This document shows positions 22,435-30,973 of a stretch of 46,442 nt of DNA, piece by piece (the stretch's first letter is position 1; each line of letters opens with the position of its first letter). Made by a program: the position numbers and the translations under genes. The stretch comes from Actinomycetota bacterium (GTDB lineage: Bacteria; Actinomycetota; Actinomycetes; Mycobacteriales; Micromonosporaceae), in the NCBI GenBank assembly GCA_005885555.1, contig VAWN01000043.1:1-46442 (forward strand), in the 5' to 3' direction. The notes under the pieces are model-generated. The model was given only the letters and a program-made list of their open reading frames with translations. It did not search any database and was not told the origin of the DNA.

Positions 22435-24708
22435 CTACTCGCGCGCGCACCGCGCGCCGTTGAGGGTGAAGTTCGTCGGCTCGGCGTTGGCCGCGTTGTC
22501 CCACCGGCCGGTGAAGCTCACATCCGTCACCGTGCCGCCCTTCGGGATCCGGTGCCGGCTGCGTACCGCGACGTCGACGCCGCGCTGGAACACCTCCGCG
22601 CCGCGCGCCTGCCCGACGGTCTGCCCGTTGGCGAAGGCGAACCGCAGCGTCCAGCCGTCGATGGACCGGTCGCCCTGGTTCTTGACCTGCAGCCGGGCGC
22701 GGAACTGGTGACCGCCGACGTTGTCGAGCTGGTACGTGACGCCGCACCTGGCGGCGGGCAGGTCGTCGTCCGGGGTGAGGAAGACGTCGTCGGCCAGCTC
22801 CGACCGGGGGATGTCGGTGTTCGCCGCGATGAGGTCGGCCAGGCCGTGCCGGAAGTCGATGCCGAACTTCCGTTTGATCAGGCTCAGCCCGGGGTCGGTA
22901 CCGTAGAAGAACCGGTCGCCGTCGCGCAGCGCGCGGAACTGCCTGGCCCACATGGCCAGCTGCAGCGGGCCGAACTCGGTACCGGGAACGTGCCGCTCGG
23001 CCACCATGCCGACGAACGCGTCGACCTTGTCCACCGAGCCGTAGACCGCCTTGAGCCGCGCGGCCAGCGGGGTACGCCGCACGTCATGGGTCGCGGTGTT
23101 GTTCACCTTGTCCGGGATCGGTACCCGCTTGCCGTCGATGTCGGTGAGCCTGGTGAAGTCCAGGCTCTTCGGGTCGTTCACCCCGGTGCCGGCCGGGAAC
23201 GCCTCGCTGGACTCGCCGGTGATGTCGGTGAACGAGCGGGCCGGCGGCAGCCCGTACGCCCTGCGCATCTGGTTGTAGCCGGGCATGCCGTGGTCGCGAC
23301 CGCGCTGGATGTCCAGCGCGCCGAGGTCGAGCACCCCGGTGAAGCAGTCGGGCAGGCTCGGGTCCTCGAAGCATTCGGGGTTGCCGGAGACCGGGATCTG
23401 GAACAGCACGCTGCGCAGCGTGTCGTCGATCATCTCGTCGTTGTTGTACTCCGACTCGCTGCCGATGGCCTTGAGCATCGGGCCGAGCTGGACCTGGGGG
23501 AGCAGGTCGGGGTTGAACAGCGCGAGGTTCAGCGAGATGGTCAGCGTCAGGTCCGCGCCGCCCTTCTCGATGCCCACGCCCTGCGCCGTGAACCGGGCCA
23601 GCTGTGCGGCGCTGTACCGGGACGCCTCGGTCTCGATCTCGAACTCGCCGTGGATCTGGCTGTGCCCGCGGTACCCGACGGTGGCGAACTCGTCGGACAG
23701 CGCGCTGTCGACGGCCGGGTCGTACCCGGTGTACGCGGGCAGCGCGACGCCCATCGCCGGCAGGAACTCGGTGTAGGTGATGTACTGCTGCTCCGCGATC
23801 ACGATCCGCCGGGCGATCTGGAACTTCTGCTCGGCCGACAGCGACTTCGGCAGCAACGACACGATCCGGTTGTGCTCGCGGGCGAACAGCGTGTGCGTCG
23901 CGGTCAGCGCGATGTTCTCGTTGGCGCGCACGTCACCGGCGACCATCGCGTGGTCGGGGTGCGCCGCGAGCCGGCCGTCGACGGCCATGTCCGGGGCGGT
24001 CGCCGGATCGCCGCGGCTGTCCCTGCGCGGCAGGTACCCGCCGGGCAGCCGCAGCCTCGGGCCGTTGTCGGCCAGGTTGCCGTCGTCCGGGCCCTCGCGC
24101 AGCCACTCCAGCCGCTGGTCGGTGCCGCCGTAGACGGGCCACGCGTCGAGGTAGGAGTTGACGGTGTTGACCTGCTGGCGGGCGTTGGTGACGCCGGTAC
24201 CCGGTGCCGGGGCGGAGCGGGTGAACGGGATCGAGCCGAGGCTGTCGGTGAACCGTTCCAGCGGGTCCCTGCTGTCGAACGGGATGTTGGCCGCCTCGGT
24301 GCCGCCCTGGACGAGGCCGAAGGTGTGGTCGAGGAACTGGGCCCAGGTCCACGCCCACTGGGTGTTGCGGTGCTCGGAGAACACGTTCTGGCCCAGGTCC
24401 TGGAAGACCCGGTTGCTGACATAGCGCGCGTTGGGCCCGTTGACCTGGGCACTGTGCCCGTCGGCGTAGTTGGCGGGCGCCAGCCGGACGTAGTTGGTGC
24501 CGGCCCGGCCCCAGTCGGGGTGCCGGAGGTTGTTGCCCGAGCCGTCCAGGCTCTGCACTTCGAAGCCCAGGCCGGCGGAGGCGAACGGTGACGCGGCGAA
24601 CAGGACCCCACCCGCCAGCAGTAACGCTCCGCATACGATCGCAATTGACCGGCGTCGTCGGATGGAACGATATCGAGGCGACACATGCCGCCAGCGTCGA
24701 ATTCGCAT
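22435..24708 (-). CDS. Secreted animal-type haem peroxidase with C-terminal CBM2-like domain
   Basis: A 757-residue exported protein. After a basic N-terminus and hydrophobic signal/anchor (about 18-45) comes a peroxinectin-like haem peroxidase domain: WAQFLDHTF with the distal His128, the hallmark GDVRANENIALTATHTLFAR, REHNR, and YRGHSQIHG with the proximal His349. Residues 655-757 (CGVTYQLDN ... NGARC) have the size, strand order and terminal Cys pair of a family 2 carbohydrate-binding module, though only one of the usual surface Trp (in GWTLRF) is obvious. Animal-type peroxidases use hydrogen peroxide to oxidise halides or phenols; joined to a polysaccharide-binding module it may work at plant cell walls. 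ATG 24708 follows GGAGG closely, which rules out the longer start. Confidence 0.85.
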   Translation of the reverse strand: MRIRRWRHVSPRYRSIRRRRSIAIVCGALLLAGGVLFAASPFASAGLGFEVQSLDGSGNNLRHPDWGRAGTNYVRLAPANYADGHSAQVNGPNARYVSNRVFQDLGQNVFSEHRNTQWAWTWAQFLDHTFGLVQGGTEAANIPFDSRDPLERFTDSLGSIPFTRSAPAPGTGVTNARQQVNTVNSYLDAWPVYGGTDQRLEWLREGPDDGNLADNGPRLRLPGGYLPRRDSRGDPATAPDMAVDGRLAAHPDHAMVAGDVRANENIALTATHTLFAREHNRIVSLLPKSLSAEQKFQIARRIVIAEQQYITYTEFLPAMGVALPAYTGYDPAVDSALSDEFATVGYRGHSQIHGEFEIETEASRYSAAQLARFTAQGVGIEKGGADLTLTISLNLALFNPDLLPQVQLGPMLKAIGSESEYNNDEMIDDTLRSVLFQIPVSGNPECFEDPSLPDCFTGVLDLGALDIQRGRDHGMPGYNQMRRAYGLPPARSFTDITGESSEAFPAGTGVNDPKSLDFTRLTDIDGKRVPIPDKVNNTATHDVRRTPLAARLKAVYGSVDKVDAFVGMVAERHVPGTEFGPLQLAMWARQFRALRDGDRFFYGTDPGLSLIKRKFGIDFRHGLADLIAANTDIPRSELADDVFLTPDDDLPAARCGVTYQLDNVGGHQFRARLQVKNQGDRSIDGWTLRFAFANGQTVGQARGAEVFQRGVDVAVRSRHRIPKGGTVTDVSFTGRWDNAANAEPTNFTLNGARCARE

Positions 24709-24847
24709 AGCATTCCTCCCCACATGGGGGCCGCGAAGGTCGCACACGTAATTGCGGGCGGTGGAATTCCTGAGCAGTGATCAACGCTGCGGGTAGACCG
24801 AGGTCTCCTGCCTGTGAGAAAGCGGCGACGCCTCTGGCCATGCTTGT

Positions 24848-24869
24848 CCTGTGCGCAGGATAGGGTCAA
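24848..24869 (-). promoter_or_regulatory. Possible peroxidase promoter region with palindrome
   Basis: A minus-strand TTGACC (24864-24869) is a plausible -35, and the palindrome CCTGTGCGCAGG (24848-24859) lies in the following spacer. No good -10 box is visible at the correct distance, so the assignment is weak. The palindrome could be a redox- or substrate-responsive operator. Confidence 0.3.
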
Positions 24870-24887
24870 TACGCAATGGCCGACATG

Positions 24888-24976
24888 ATTCCCCTAGGGG
24901 GGTACCAGAACACATTAATGCGCAGCCTGTAACGAACAAATAACGCGGTGCAATTCGCTAACGCATATAGGGGAAT
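24888..24976. repeat. AT-rich island bounded by 9-bp inverted repeats
   Basis: ATTCCCCTA (24888-24896) and TAGGGGAAT (24968-24976) are exact inverted copies 71 bp apart. The left one is part of the palindrome CCCCTAGGGG (24891-24900). The interior is much less GC-rich than the rest of the window and contains TAACG three times (24930, 24941, 24959). No coding frame is evident. It could be a regulatory region for the peroxidase gene or an unrecognised small RNA. Confidence 0.4.
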
Positions 24977-24992
24977 TGGCGGTTACTCTCCG

Positions 24993-26177
24993 CTAAAGGA
25001 CGGAGCGGTAGACCTCCATGGTGCGGTCCGCGATCGACGCCCAGGAGAAATGCTCCACCGCCCGCCGCCGGCCGGCGCGGCCGAACCCGGCCGCCCGGTC
25101 CGGGTCGGTGGCCAGGGCGGTGATCGCCGCCGCCAGGTCCGCGACGAACCGGTCCGGATCGACGGGGGTACCGGTGCCGTCCGCGACCTGTTCGATCGGT
25201 ACCAGCAGCCCGGTCACCCCGTCGTCGACCACCTCGGGAATGCCACCGGTGGCCGTGGCGACCACGGCCGTCTCGCAGGCCATCGCTTCAAGGTTCACGA
25301 TGCCCATCGGCTCGTACACCGACGGGCACACGAACACCGTGCTGTGCGTGAGGATCTGCACGACCTCGCGCTTGGGCAGCATCTTCAGGATCCACAGCAC
25401 GCCGGCGCGGCCCTTGTTCAGCTCGGCGACGAGCTCCTCGACCTCAGCGGCGATCTCCGGCGTGTCCGGCGCGCCGGCCAGCAGCACCAGCTGTACCTCC
25501 GGCGGCAGCGACCGGGCCGCGCGTAGCAGGTACGGCAGGCCCTTCTGCCGGGTGACCCGGCCGACGAACGTGACGCTGGGCCGGTCGAGGTCCATGCCGA
25601 TGCGCTCGACGACATCGGTGGCATGATCCGGCCGGTACTCCTCGGTGTCGATGCCGTTGTGCACGATCCGCACCCGGTCCGGTTGCACCGTGGGATAGGC
25701 GTTGAGCACGTCGCGCCGCATGCCGGCGGAGACCGCGATGATCGCGTCGGCCGCCTCGACGGCGGTCTTCTCCACCCAGGACGACAGGGCGTACCCGCCG
25801 CCCAACTGCTCGGCCTTCCACGGTCGCAGCGGCTCCAGGCTGTGTGTGGTCACCACGTGCGGCACGCCGTAGAGCAGCTTGGCCACATGCCCGGCCAGGT
25901 TCGCGTACCAGGTGTGGCTGTGTACCAGGTCGGTGCCGGCCGCACCGGCGGCCATCTCCAGGTCAACGCCCATGGTCCGCAGCGCCGCGTTCGCCCCGAC
26001 CAGCCCCGGCGGCGGATCGGCGTACCCGGTCACCCCCGCCTCGTCGCGCGGCGCGCCAAAGCAGTGCACCCGCACGTCGGCGAGCCGGCGCAGGTCCCGG
26101 GCGAGGTACTCCACGTGCACCCCGGCGCCGCCGTACACCTCCGGCGGATACTCCCGGGTGAGAAGGTCGACGCGCAC
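24993..26177 (-). CDS. glgA: Glycogen synthase-type GT4 glycosyltransferase (actinobacterial GlgA)
   Basis: A 394-residue GT4 enzyme of the short actinobacterial GlgA class: [26 protein letters not shown] is the conserved opening, then [14 protein letters not shown], the C-terminal nucleotide-sugar domain with [18 protein letters not shown] and the donor-binding [21 protein letters not shown]. Such enzymes take glucose from ADP-glucose; in mycobacteria the same family (GlgM) makes maltose-1-phosphate for the GlgE pathway, and that alternative applies here. It is divergent from glgC, which makes ADP-glucose, with only 63 bp between starts, so a shared control region is likely. The GTG at 26177 matches the family start. 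Confidence 0.9.
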   Translation of the reverse strand: MRVDLLTREYPPEVYGGAGVHVEYLARDLRRLADVRVHCFGAPRDEAGVTGYADPPPGLVGANAALRTMGVDLEMAAGAAGTDLVHSHTWYANLAGHVAKLLYGVPHVVTTHSLEPLRPWKAEQLGGGYALSSWVEKTAVEAADAIIAVSAGMRRDVLNAYPTVQPDRVRIVHNGIDTEEYRPDHATDVVERIGMDLDRPSVTFVGRVTRQKGLPYLLRAARSLPPEVQLVLLAGAPDTPEIAAEVEELVAELNKGRAGVLWILKMLPKREVVQILTHSTVFVCPSVYEPMGIVNLEAMACETAVVATATGGIPEVVDDGVTGLLVPIEQVADGTGTPVDPDRFVADLAAAITALATDPDRAAGFGRAGRRRAVEHFSWASIADRTMEVYRSVL

Positions 26178-26240
26178 GAAGCCCACCCTAGTACGCGGTT
26201 TGGCTGGTGCCGGACCACTTGGGTGGTTAGCGTCGGGCTC

Positions 26241-27473
26241 ATGGCGCCCAAGGTGCTTTCGATCGTGCTGGCCGGTGGTGAGGGGAAGCGGCTGATGCCG
26301 CTGACCGCCGACCGGGCCAAGCCGGCCGTCCCGTTCGGCGGCCTGTACCGGATGATCGACTTCGCGCTGTCCAACCTGGCCAACGCGGGGTATCTCAAGA
26401 TCGTCGTGCTGACCCAGTACAAGTCCCACTCACTGGACCGGCACATCACCCAGACCTGGCGGATGTCCACCCTGCTGGGCAACTACGTCACTCCGGTACC
26501 CGCGCAGCAGCGGCTCGGCCCCCGCTGGTTCGCCGGTTCCGCCGACGCCATCTACCAGAGCCTGAACCTCATCAACGACGAGCAGCCCGACCACGTCATC
26601 GTGTTCGGCGCCGACCACATCTACCGGATGGACCCGCGGCAGATGGTCGCCGAGCACATCGCCTCCGGAGCCGGCGGCACCGTCGCCGCGATCCGCCAGC
26701 CGCTGTCCCTGGCCGACCAGTTCGGCGTCATCGAGGTCGCCGGGGACGGCAAGCGGATCGCCGCGTTCCGGGAGAAGCCGAAGGACGCCCAGGGACTGCC
26801 CGACGCGCCCGACGAGGTCTTCGCGTCGATGGGCAACTACGTGTTCACCACCAAGGCGCTGTGCGAGGCGCTGACCCGCGACGCCGAGGATCCGGCGAGC
26901 AAGCACGACATGGGCGGCAACATCATCCCGATGCTCGTGGAGCGGGGCGAGGCCAACGTCTACGACTTCCGCGACAACGACGTACCGGGCAGCACCGACC
27001 GGGACCGCGGCTACTGGCGCGACGTCGGGACGCTGGACTCGTTCTACGACGCGCACATGGATCTCATCTCGATCCATCCGGTGTTCAACCTGTACAACAT
27101 GCAGTGGCCGGTGCTGACCGACCATCCGCCGTGGCCGCCGGCCAAGTTCGTGCACGGCTGGCAGGAACGGGTCGGGCGGGCGGTCGGCTCGATGGTCTCG
27201 CCCGGCGTGGTCATCTCCGGGTCGCTGGTGGAGAACTCGGTGGTCTCGCCGAACGTCCGGGTACATTCCTGGGCGCACGTCGACGGTTCGGTACTCATGG
27301 ACGGCGTGGAGATCGGCCGCCGGGCGGTCGTCCGCAACGCGATCCTGGACAAGAACGTCAAGGTGCCCGAGGGCGCCGAGATCGGCGTCGACCTCGAAGC
27401 GGACCGCAAGAGGTACACGGTCTCCGAGGGCGGCATCGTCGTCGTCGGCAAGGGTCAGGTGGTCGACCTCTGA
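26241..27473 (+). CDS. glgC: Glucose-1-phosphate adenylyltransferase
   Basis: A 410-residue ADP-glucose pyrophosphorylase, the committed step of glycogen synthesis. Seen: the nucleotide-binding [36 protein letters not shown], the [13 protein letters not shown] segment, [12 protein letters not shown] with a catalytic Asp, FREKPKDA, and [18 protein letters not shown]. The C-terminal 120 residues are the left-handed beta-helix with hexapeptide-like turns ([18 protein letters not shown]). Full length for the family, about 405-430. Divergent from glgA. Confidence 0.95.
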   Translation: MAPKVLSIVLAGGEGKRLMPLTADRAKPAVPFGGLYRMIDFALSNLANAGYLKIVVLTQYKSHSLDRHITQTWRMSTLLGNYVTPVPAQQRLGPRWFAGSADAIYQSLNLINDEQPDHVIVFGADHIYRMDPRQMVAEHIASGAGGTVAAIRQPLSLADQFGVIEVAGDGKRIAAFREKPKDAQGLPDAPDEVFASMGNYVFTTKALCEALTRDAEDPASKHDMGGNIIPMLVERGEANVYDFRDNDVPGSTDRDRGYWRDVGTLDSFYDAHMDLISIHPVFNLYNMQWPVLTDHPPWPPAKFVHGWQERVGRAVGSMVSPGVVISGSLVENSVVSPNVRVHSWAHVDGSVLMDGVEIGRRAVVRNAILDKNVKVPEGAEIGVDLEADRKRYTVSEGGIVVVGKGQVVDL

Positions 27474-27522
27474 GGGTCGTCGGGTCTTCTCCCTGGTGGT
27501 CGGGCATGCCACGATCGCCGGC

Positions 27523-29100
27523 ATGCAGAAGATTCGACGACGATTGATGGGTATCGCCGGTGCGGTCGCGGTGGTCGTCGCCGCGACCGGGTCGGCGGCG
27601 TGGGCGCAGCCGGACGCGCCGGCCGCCGACGATATCGGGCACATCTCATTCGGTACCTGTGCCGACCCGGGTCTGGCGCAGGCCGGTGCGGAGTGCGGCT
27701 TCCTGTCGGTACCGCTGGACTACGACCGGCCGCACGGCACCCGGATCCAGCTCGCGGTGTCCCGGATCCGGCACAAGGTGCCCGACTCGCGGTACCAGGG
27801 CATCATGCTCGTCAACCCCGGCGGACCCGGCGGCTCGGGTCTGGGCCTGGCCATCCTCGGCCAGTTCGTGCCCAACCACGCCGGCGACGCCTACGACTGG
27901 ATCGGCTTCGACCCGCGCGGCGTCGGCTCCAGCAAGCCGGCGCTGACCTGCGACCCGAACTACTTCAGCGGCAACCGGCCGGACTACGTACCGCGGACCG
28001 GGGCGCTGCTGCGCACCTGGCTCAAGCGGTCCAAGGGTTACGCCACGGCGTGCGCGAAGAACGGGCCGCTGCTGCAGCACATGACGACCGTCGACGCGGC
28101 CCGGGACATGGACCGCATCCGCGCGGCGCTGGGCCGCCGGCAGCTCAACTACTACGGCTTCTCCTACGGCACCTACCTCGGCCAGGTGTACTCGACGCTG
28201 TTCCCGCAGCGGGTACGCCGCATGGTGCTGGACTCCAATGTGGACCCGCGCAAGGTGTGGTACCAGGCCAACCTCGACCAGGACGTCGCGTTCGAGCGCA
28301 ACATCAAGATCTGGTTCGGCTGGGTGGCGGAGTTCGACAGCGTGTACCACCTCGGCACGACCGAGCCGGCCGTGGAGAAGCTGTGGTACGCCGAACAGCA
28401 CGCGCTGCTCGGACACCCGGCCGGCGGCGTGGTCGGCCCGGACGAGTGGAACGACATCTTCCTGCTCGCCGGCTACTACCAGCTGACCTGGCTGGAGCTG
28501 GGCAAGGTGTTCAGCGACTGGGTGCACACCCGCGAGCCGCAGCCGCTGATCGACGAGTACACATCCGTCGATGGGCCGGGCGACGACAACGGGTTCGCCG
28601 TGTACACCGCGGTCCAGTGCACGGACGCGCACTGGCCGGGCCTGGGGAAGACGTTGCGCGACAACAACCGGGTGAACCGCAGCGCGCCGTTCGAGACGTG
28701 GGGCAACGCCTGGTTCAACGCGCCGTGCCTGTACTGGCCGGCACGCTCCGGTACGCCGCTGCGCATCGACGGCGGCCGGGTCGGCGGCATCCTGCTCGTC
28801 GACGAGACCCTCGACGCGGCCACGCCGTTCGAGGGCAGCCTTGAGGTGCGGCGGCTGTTCCCGAACGCGAGCCTGATCGCGGAGCCGGGCGGCACGACGC
28901 ATGCCGGCACGCTGTTCGGCAACGCGTGCGTGGACGACCAGATCGCCGGCTACATCGCGCTCGGTGTCCTGCCCGCGCGCCGGGTCGGCGACGGTCCGGA
29001 CACGACCTGCGCGCCGCTGCCGCAGCCGGATCCGACCGCGCAGTCCGCGGCGGTCGCCACGGTGTCGGGCGCCCGCCGCCCGCTGGTCGGCACCCGCTGA
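27523..29100 (+). CDS. Secreted alpha/beta hydrolase, tripeptidyl aminopeptidase-like
   Basis: A 525-residue exported hydrolase. Signal peptide MQKIRRRLMGIAGAVAVVVA...AWAQ (cleavage near 29). The fold is that of the SlpD/SlpE-type tripeptidyl aminopeptidases of streptomycetes: LVNPGGPGGSG (oxyanion loop), IGFDPRGVGSS, nucleophile Ser214 in YGFSYGTYLG, acid Asp in LLVDETLDAATP, and the His in GGTTHAG. A TAP-like C-terminal domain (FGNACVDDQIAGYI...GVLPA) with paired Cys follows. It would release N-terminal tripeptides or process short peptides outside the cell. ATG 27523 is preferred over ATG 27496 because it gives a normal signal peptide. Confidence 0.88.
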   Translation: MQKIRRRLMGIAGAVAVVVAATGSAAWAQPDAPAADDIGHISFGTCADPGLAQAGAECGFLSVPLDYDRPHGTRIQLAVSRIRHKVPDSRYQGIMLVNPGGPGGSGLGLAILGQFVPNHAGDAYDWIGFDPRGVGSSKPALTCDPNYFSGNRPDYVPRTGALLRTWLKRSKGYATACAKNGPLLQHMTTVDAARDMDRIRAALGRRQLNYYGFSYGTYLGQVYSTLFPQRVRRMVLDSNVDPRKVWYQANLDQDVAFERNIKIWFGWVAEFDSVYHLGTTEPAVEKLWYAEQHALLGHPAGGVVGPDEWNDIFLLAGYYQLTWLELGKVFSDWVHTREPQPLIDEYTSVDGPGDDNGFAVYTAVQCTDAHWPGLGKTLRDNNRVNRSAPFETWGNAWFNAPCLYWPARSGTPLRIDGGRVGGILLVDETLDAATPFEGSLEVRRLFPNASLIAEPGGTTHAGTLFGNACVDDQIAGYIALGVLPARRVGDGPDTTCAPLPQPDPTAQSAAVATVSGARRPLVGTR

Positions 29101-29126
29101 TCCTCGGGGCCCGCTGATCCTCGGGG
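29093..29126. repeat. Two 17-bp tandem copies spanning a stop codon
   Basis: CCCGCTGATCCTCGGGG at 29093-29109 is repeated at 29110-29126. The first copy contains the TGA stop of the hydrolase gene; because 17 is not a multiple of three the second TGA is out of frame. The second copy feeds into the terminator stem that follows. Confidence 0.9.
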
Positions 29127-29155
29127 CCCGGCCCGGGTTTCCCGGCCGGGCCCCG
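29122..29155. terminator. Bidirectional terminator between convergent genes
   Basis: A left arm at 29122-29137 pairs with 29141-29155 around a TTT loop: 15 G-C pairs with one bulged base. It lies between the convergent stops at 29100 and 29195. Confidence 0.8.
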
Positions 29156-29194
29156 GTCGCGCCGCTCACCCGCAGGTCGACCGGGCCGGTCGGG

Positions 29195-29767
29195 TCAAGG
29201 CGTCCTTCCGTCGCGCAGCAGCGTGTCGAGCTGTGCCTCCAGCGGCGGCGCGCCGAGCCGGTTGTCCACGGCAAGATGCGGTACCGGTGGTGCGGAGTCG
29301 GCCCGGACCGCCGCGACGAACTCCTCGAAGCGGGCCAGCTTCTGCCCGTCCCGTGGCGACCCGCGCGCGGACAGCCGGGCACGCAGCGCCGCCGCATCGG
29401 CCCGTACCCACACCAGCCGCACCGGTTCCCCGCCCAACCGCGCGACCCAGTCCGCCCAGCGTCGCGGATCGTGGATCTGTCCGGTGAACGGGCCGTCCAG
29501 CAGTACCGGCGTGCCTGCCGCGCGGATCTGCCGGGCGGTCGCGGTCAACCCGGCGTACTCGTGCACCTTGACGTGCTCGTCGTACCAGGCACCCTCGCGC
29601 TCGCCCGGCGGCCGGCCGGCCCGTTCCAGGGTGGCCGCGACGAACCCGCCGTACACGGTGTCCTTGTCCAGCCACGCCGGTACCGGATCCAGCCGCGCCA
29701 GCAGCAGCCGCGCCACGGTCGACTTGCCGGCCCCGGGCGGCCCGGCGACCACCCAGACATCGCTCAC
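29195..29767 (-). CDS. P-loop AAA/kinase-like ATPase
   Basis: A 190-residue P-loop protein. Walker A is GPPGAGKST (near residues 9-17); [11 protein letters not shown], the conserved LLDGPFTG strand and a lid with basic residues ([15 protein letters not shown]) fit small-molecule kinases of the AAA_33/zeta-toxin-like group that phosphorylate a sugar, antibiotic or nucleoside. Function unknown beyond that. The GTG at 29767 begins [15 protein letters not shown]. No antitoxin-like gene is adjacent, so I do not propose a toxin role. The 5' flank carries a 17-bp tandem duplication. Confidence 0.7.
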   Translation of the reverse strand: MSDVWVVAGPPGAGKSTVARLLLARLDPVPAWLDKDTVYGGFVAATLERAGRPPGEREGAWYDEHVKVHEYAGLTATARQIRAAGTPVLLDGPFTGQIHDPRRWADWVARLGGEPVRLVWVRADAAALRARLSARGSPRDGQKLARFEEFVAAVRADSAPPVPHLAVDNRLGAPPLEAQLDTLLRDGRTP

Positions 29768-29769
29768 AG

Positions 29770-29803
29770 CGCCATTCTCACCACGCCGCCATTCTCACCA
29801 CGC
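29770..29803. repeat. Two 17-bp tandem copies at the kinase start
   Basis: CGCCATTCTCACCACGC at 29770-29786 is repeated exactly at 29787-29803, beginning 2 nt upstream of the GTG start of the kinase gene (minus strand). On the minus strand each unit contains GTGAGAATGG, so it adds extra start-like codons and changes the distance to any upstream control site. Confidence 0.85.
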
Positions 29804-29824
29804 CGCTCTGCGCGGCGCGCCGTT

Positions 29825-29886
29825 GCGCCGTCTTCCCTCCTCGCTGCGCTCGTCAGTCCAGACGGCGCCGCGCCTTGCTCCGCTCA
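29825..29886 (-). repeat. 62-nt dispersed element, family C copy 1
   Basis: About 87% identical (54/62) to 40560-40621 in the same orientation. On the minus strand it begins with the TGA stop codon of the coiled-coil gene (29884-29886) and continues downstream. The transcript can fold with GCGCCGTCT paired to AGACGGCGC, so it could act as a terminator. The shared core includes GACTGA.GAGCGCAGCGA. Confidence 0.85.
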
Positions 29887-30867
29887 CAGCTCAGACAGGT
29901 GGACGTGGTTCATGTGGTCGCCGGACGGCGTACCGTCGCCGCGGTAGTAGTGCCAGCCGATGATCGGGTTCCAGATCGCGTGGTACCAGATCACGTACAT
30001 CACGCCGAGCCGCTGCGCGTTGGCGATGAACCAGCCGGCGAGCCGGTTGCCGTAGTCCCGGCTGGCTCCCGTGGCGATGCCGCCGAACCCGCCCGGGTCG
30101 GCGGCGAAGTCACACGCCCGCCCCAGCGGATGCTCGCCCCAGGTGCCGTTGCGGAAGCACGCGGTGAAGTGGTTGAACCCGGCCTTGCGCGCCTGCTGCA
30201 GCGCATGCAGGGTGCGCGGGGTCAGGCAGCCCGTGGTGGTCGGGTCGGCCACCGAGCAGCGCTCGGCCGGCAGGCTCCCGTCGGAGTTGCGCCGTACCGG
30301 TTCGGCCGTCGCGGCCGGGATCGGTACCCCCGCGGTCGGCCCGTTGCCGAGCTGGTCCAGCGTCTTCTGCAGCGCGGCCTTCTGCTTGGCCATCTCGTCG
30401 GACTGCGCCTTGGCCGTGTTCACCGCCTGGTCCAGGGCGGCCTGCTGCTCGCCGGCCGAGGCCAGCAGCGCGGTGTACTCGTGCAGCTGCCGGTCTTCGG
30501 TGCGGCTGAGCTGGCGCAGCCCGTCGGCCCGCCGCAGCACGTCGTCGGGGGAGGTGGCGTCGAACATCGTGGCAAGCGTGGTGGCCGGGCCGGCCTCGTA
30601 GACCGCGGTGACGAGGATGCCGATCTGGCCGGTCAGCTCGTTGAGCCGGGCGGTGCTCTGGGCCAGCTCCGCCCTGAACTGCGCCTGCTTGGCCTGCGCC
30701 GCGGCGAGCTTGGCCTGCGCGTCCTGGTACGCCTTGATGGCGGCGGTCATCTGGTCCTGGATGGTGGGGTTGCCGTCCGGATCCGGGTCCGCGTGGGCGA
30801 GGCCCGGCGCGGCCAGTACCAGCGCCGCCGCGGCGAGCGGGGCCAGCAACCAGCGGAGCCGTCTCAT
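29884..30867 (-). CDS. Secreted coiled-coil protein with LAS-type metallopeptidase-like C-terminus
   Basis: A 327-residue exported protein. Signal peptide MRRLRWLLAPLAAAALVLA...AHADP; residues 40-180 form a long coiled coil with AQAKLAAAQAKQAQFRAELA and similar heptads, as in RipA/NlpC- and EnvC-type cell-wall proteins; the C-terminal 120 residues have paired Cys (ERCSVADPTTTGC), HPLGRACDFAADPGG and GDHMNHVHLSEL. The H...D...HVH spacing resembles zinc ligands of the LAS (VanY/M15-like) fold. It may cut or bind peptidoglycan, but the family (often annotated only as coiled-coil protein) has no assigned activity that I can cite. The stop is supplied by the first bases of the family C element. 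Confidence 0.75.
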   Translation of the reverse strand: MRRLRWLLAPLAAAALVLAAPGLAHADPDPDGNPTIQDQMTAAIKAYQDAQAKLAAAQAKQAQFRAELAQSTARLNELTGQIGILVTAVYEAGPATTLATMFDATSPDDVLRRADGLRQLSRTEDRQLHEYTALLASAGEQQAALDQAVNTAKAQSDEMAKQKAALQKTLDQLGNGPTAGVPIPAATAEPVRRNSDGSLPAERCSVADPTTTGCLTPRTLHALQQARKAGFNHFTACFRNGTWGEHPLGRACDFAADPGGFGGIATGASRDYGNRLAGWFIANAQRLGVMYVIWYHAIWNPIIGWHYYRGDGTPSGDHMNHVHLSEL

Positions 30868-30973
30868 ATATGCGCAGTCCTCCCGAGGGGCAGGTGGGCC
30901 GGCGCCAGCCTACCGGGAACCGCGCGGGGCGCATATCGATAGTGGACAGGGTGTACGCAGCGGCACCCGGTGT

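Noticed and set aside
29195-29767. Zeta-type toxin
   Set aside because: The P-loop kinase fold is compatible, but no antitoxin gene is adjacent and the toxin-specific motifs are not clear.
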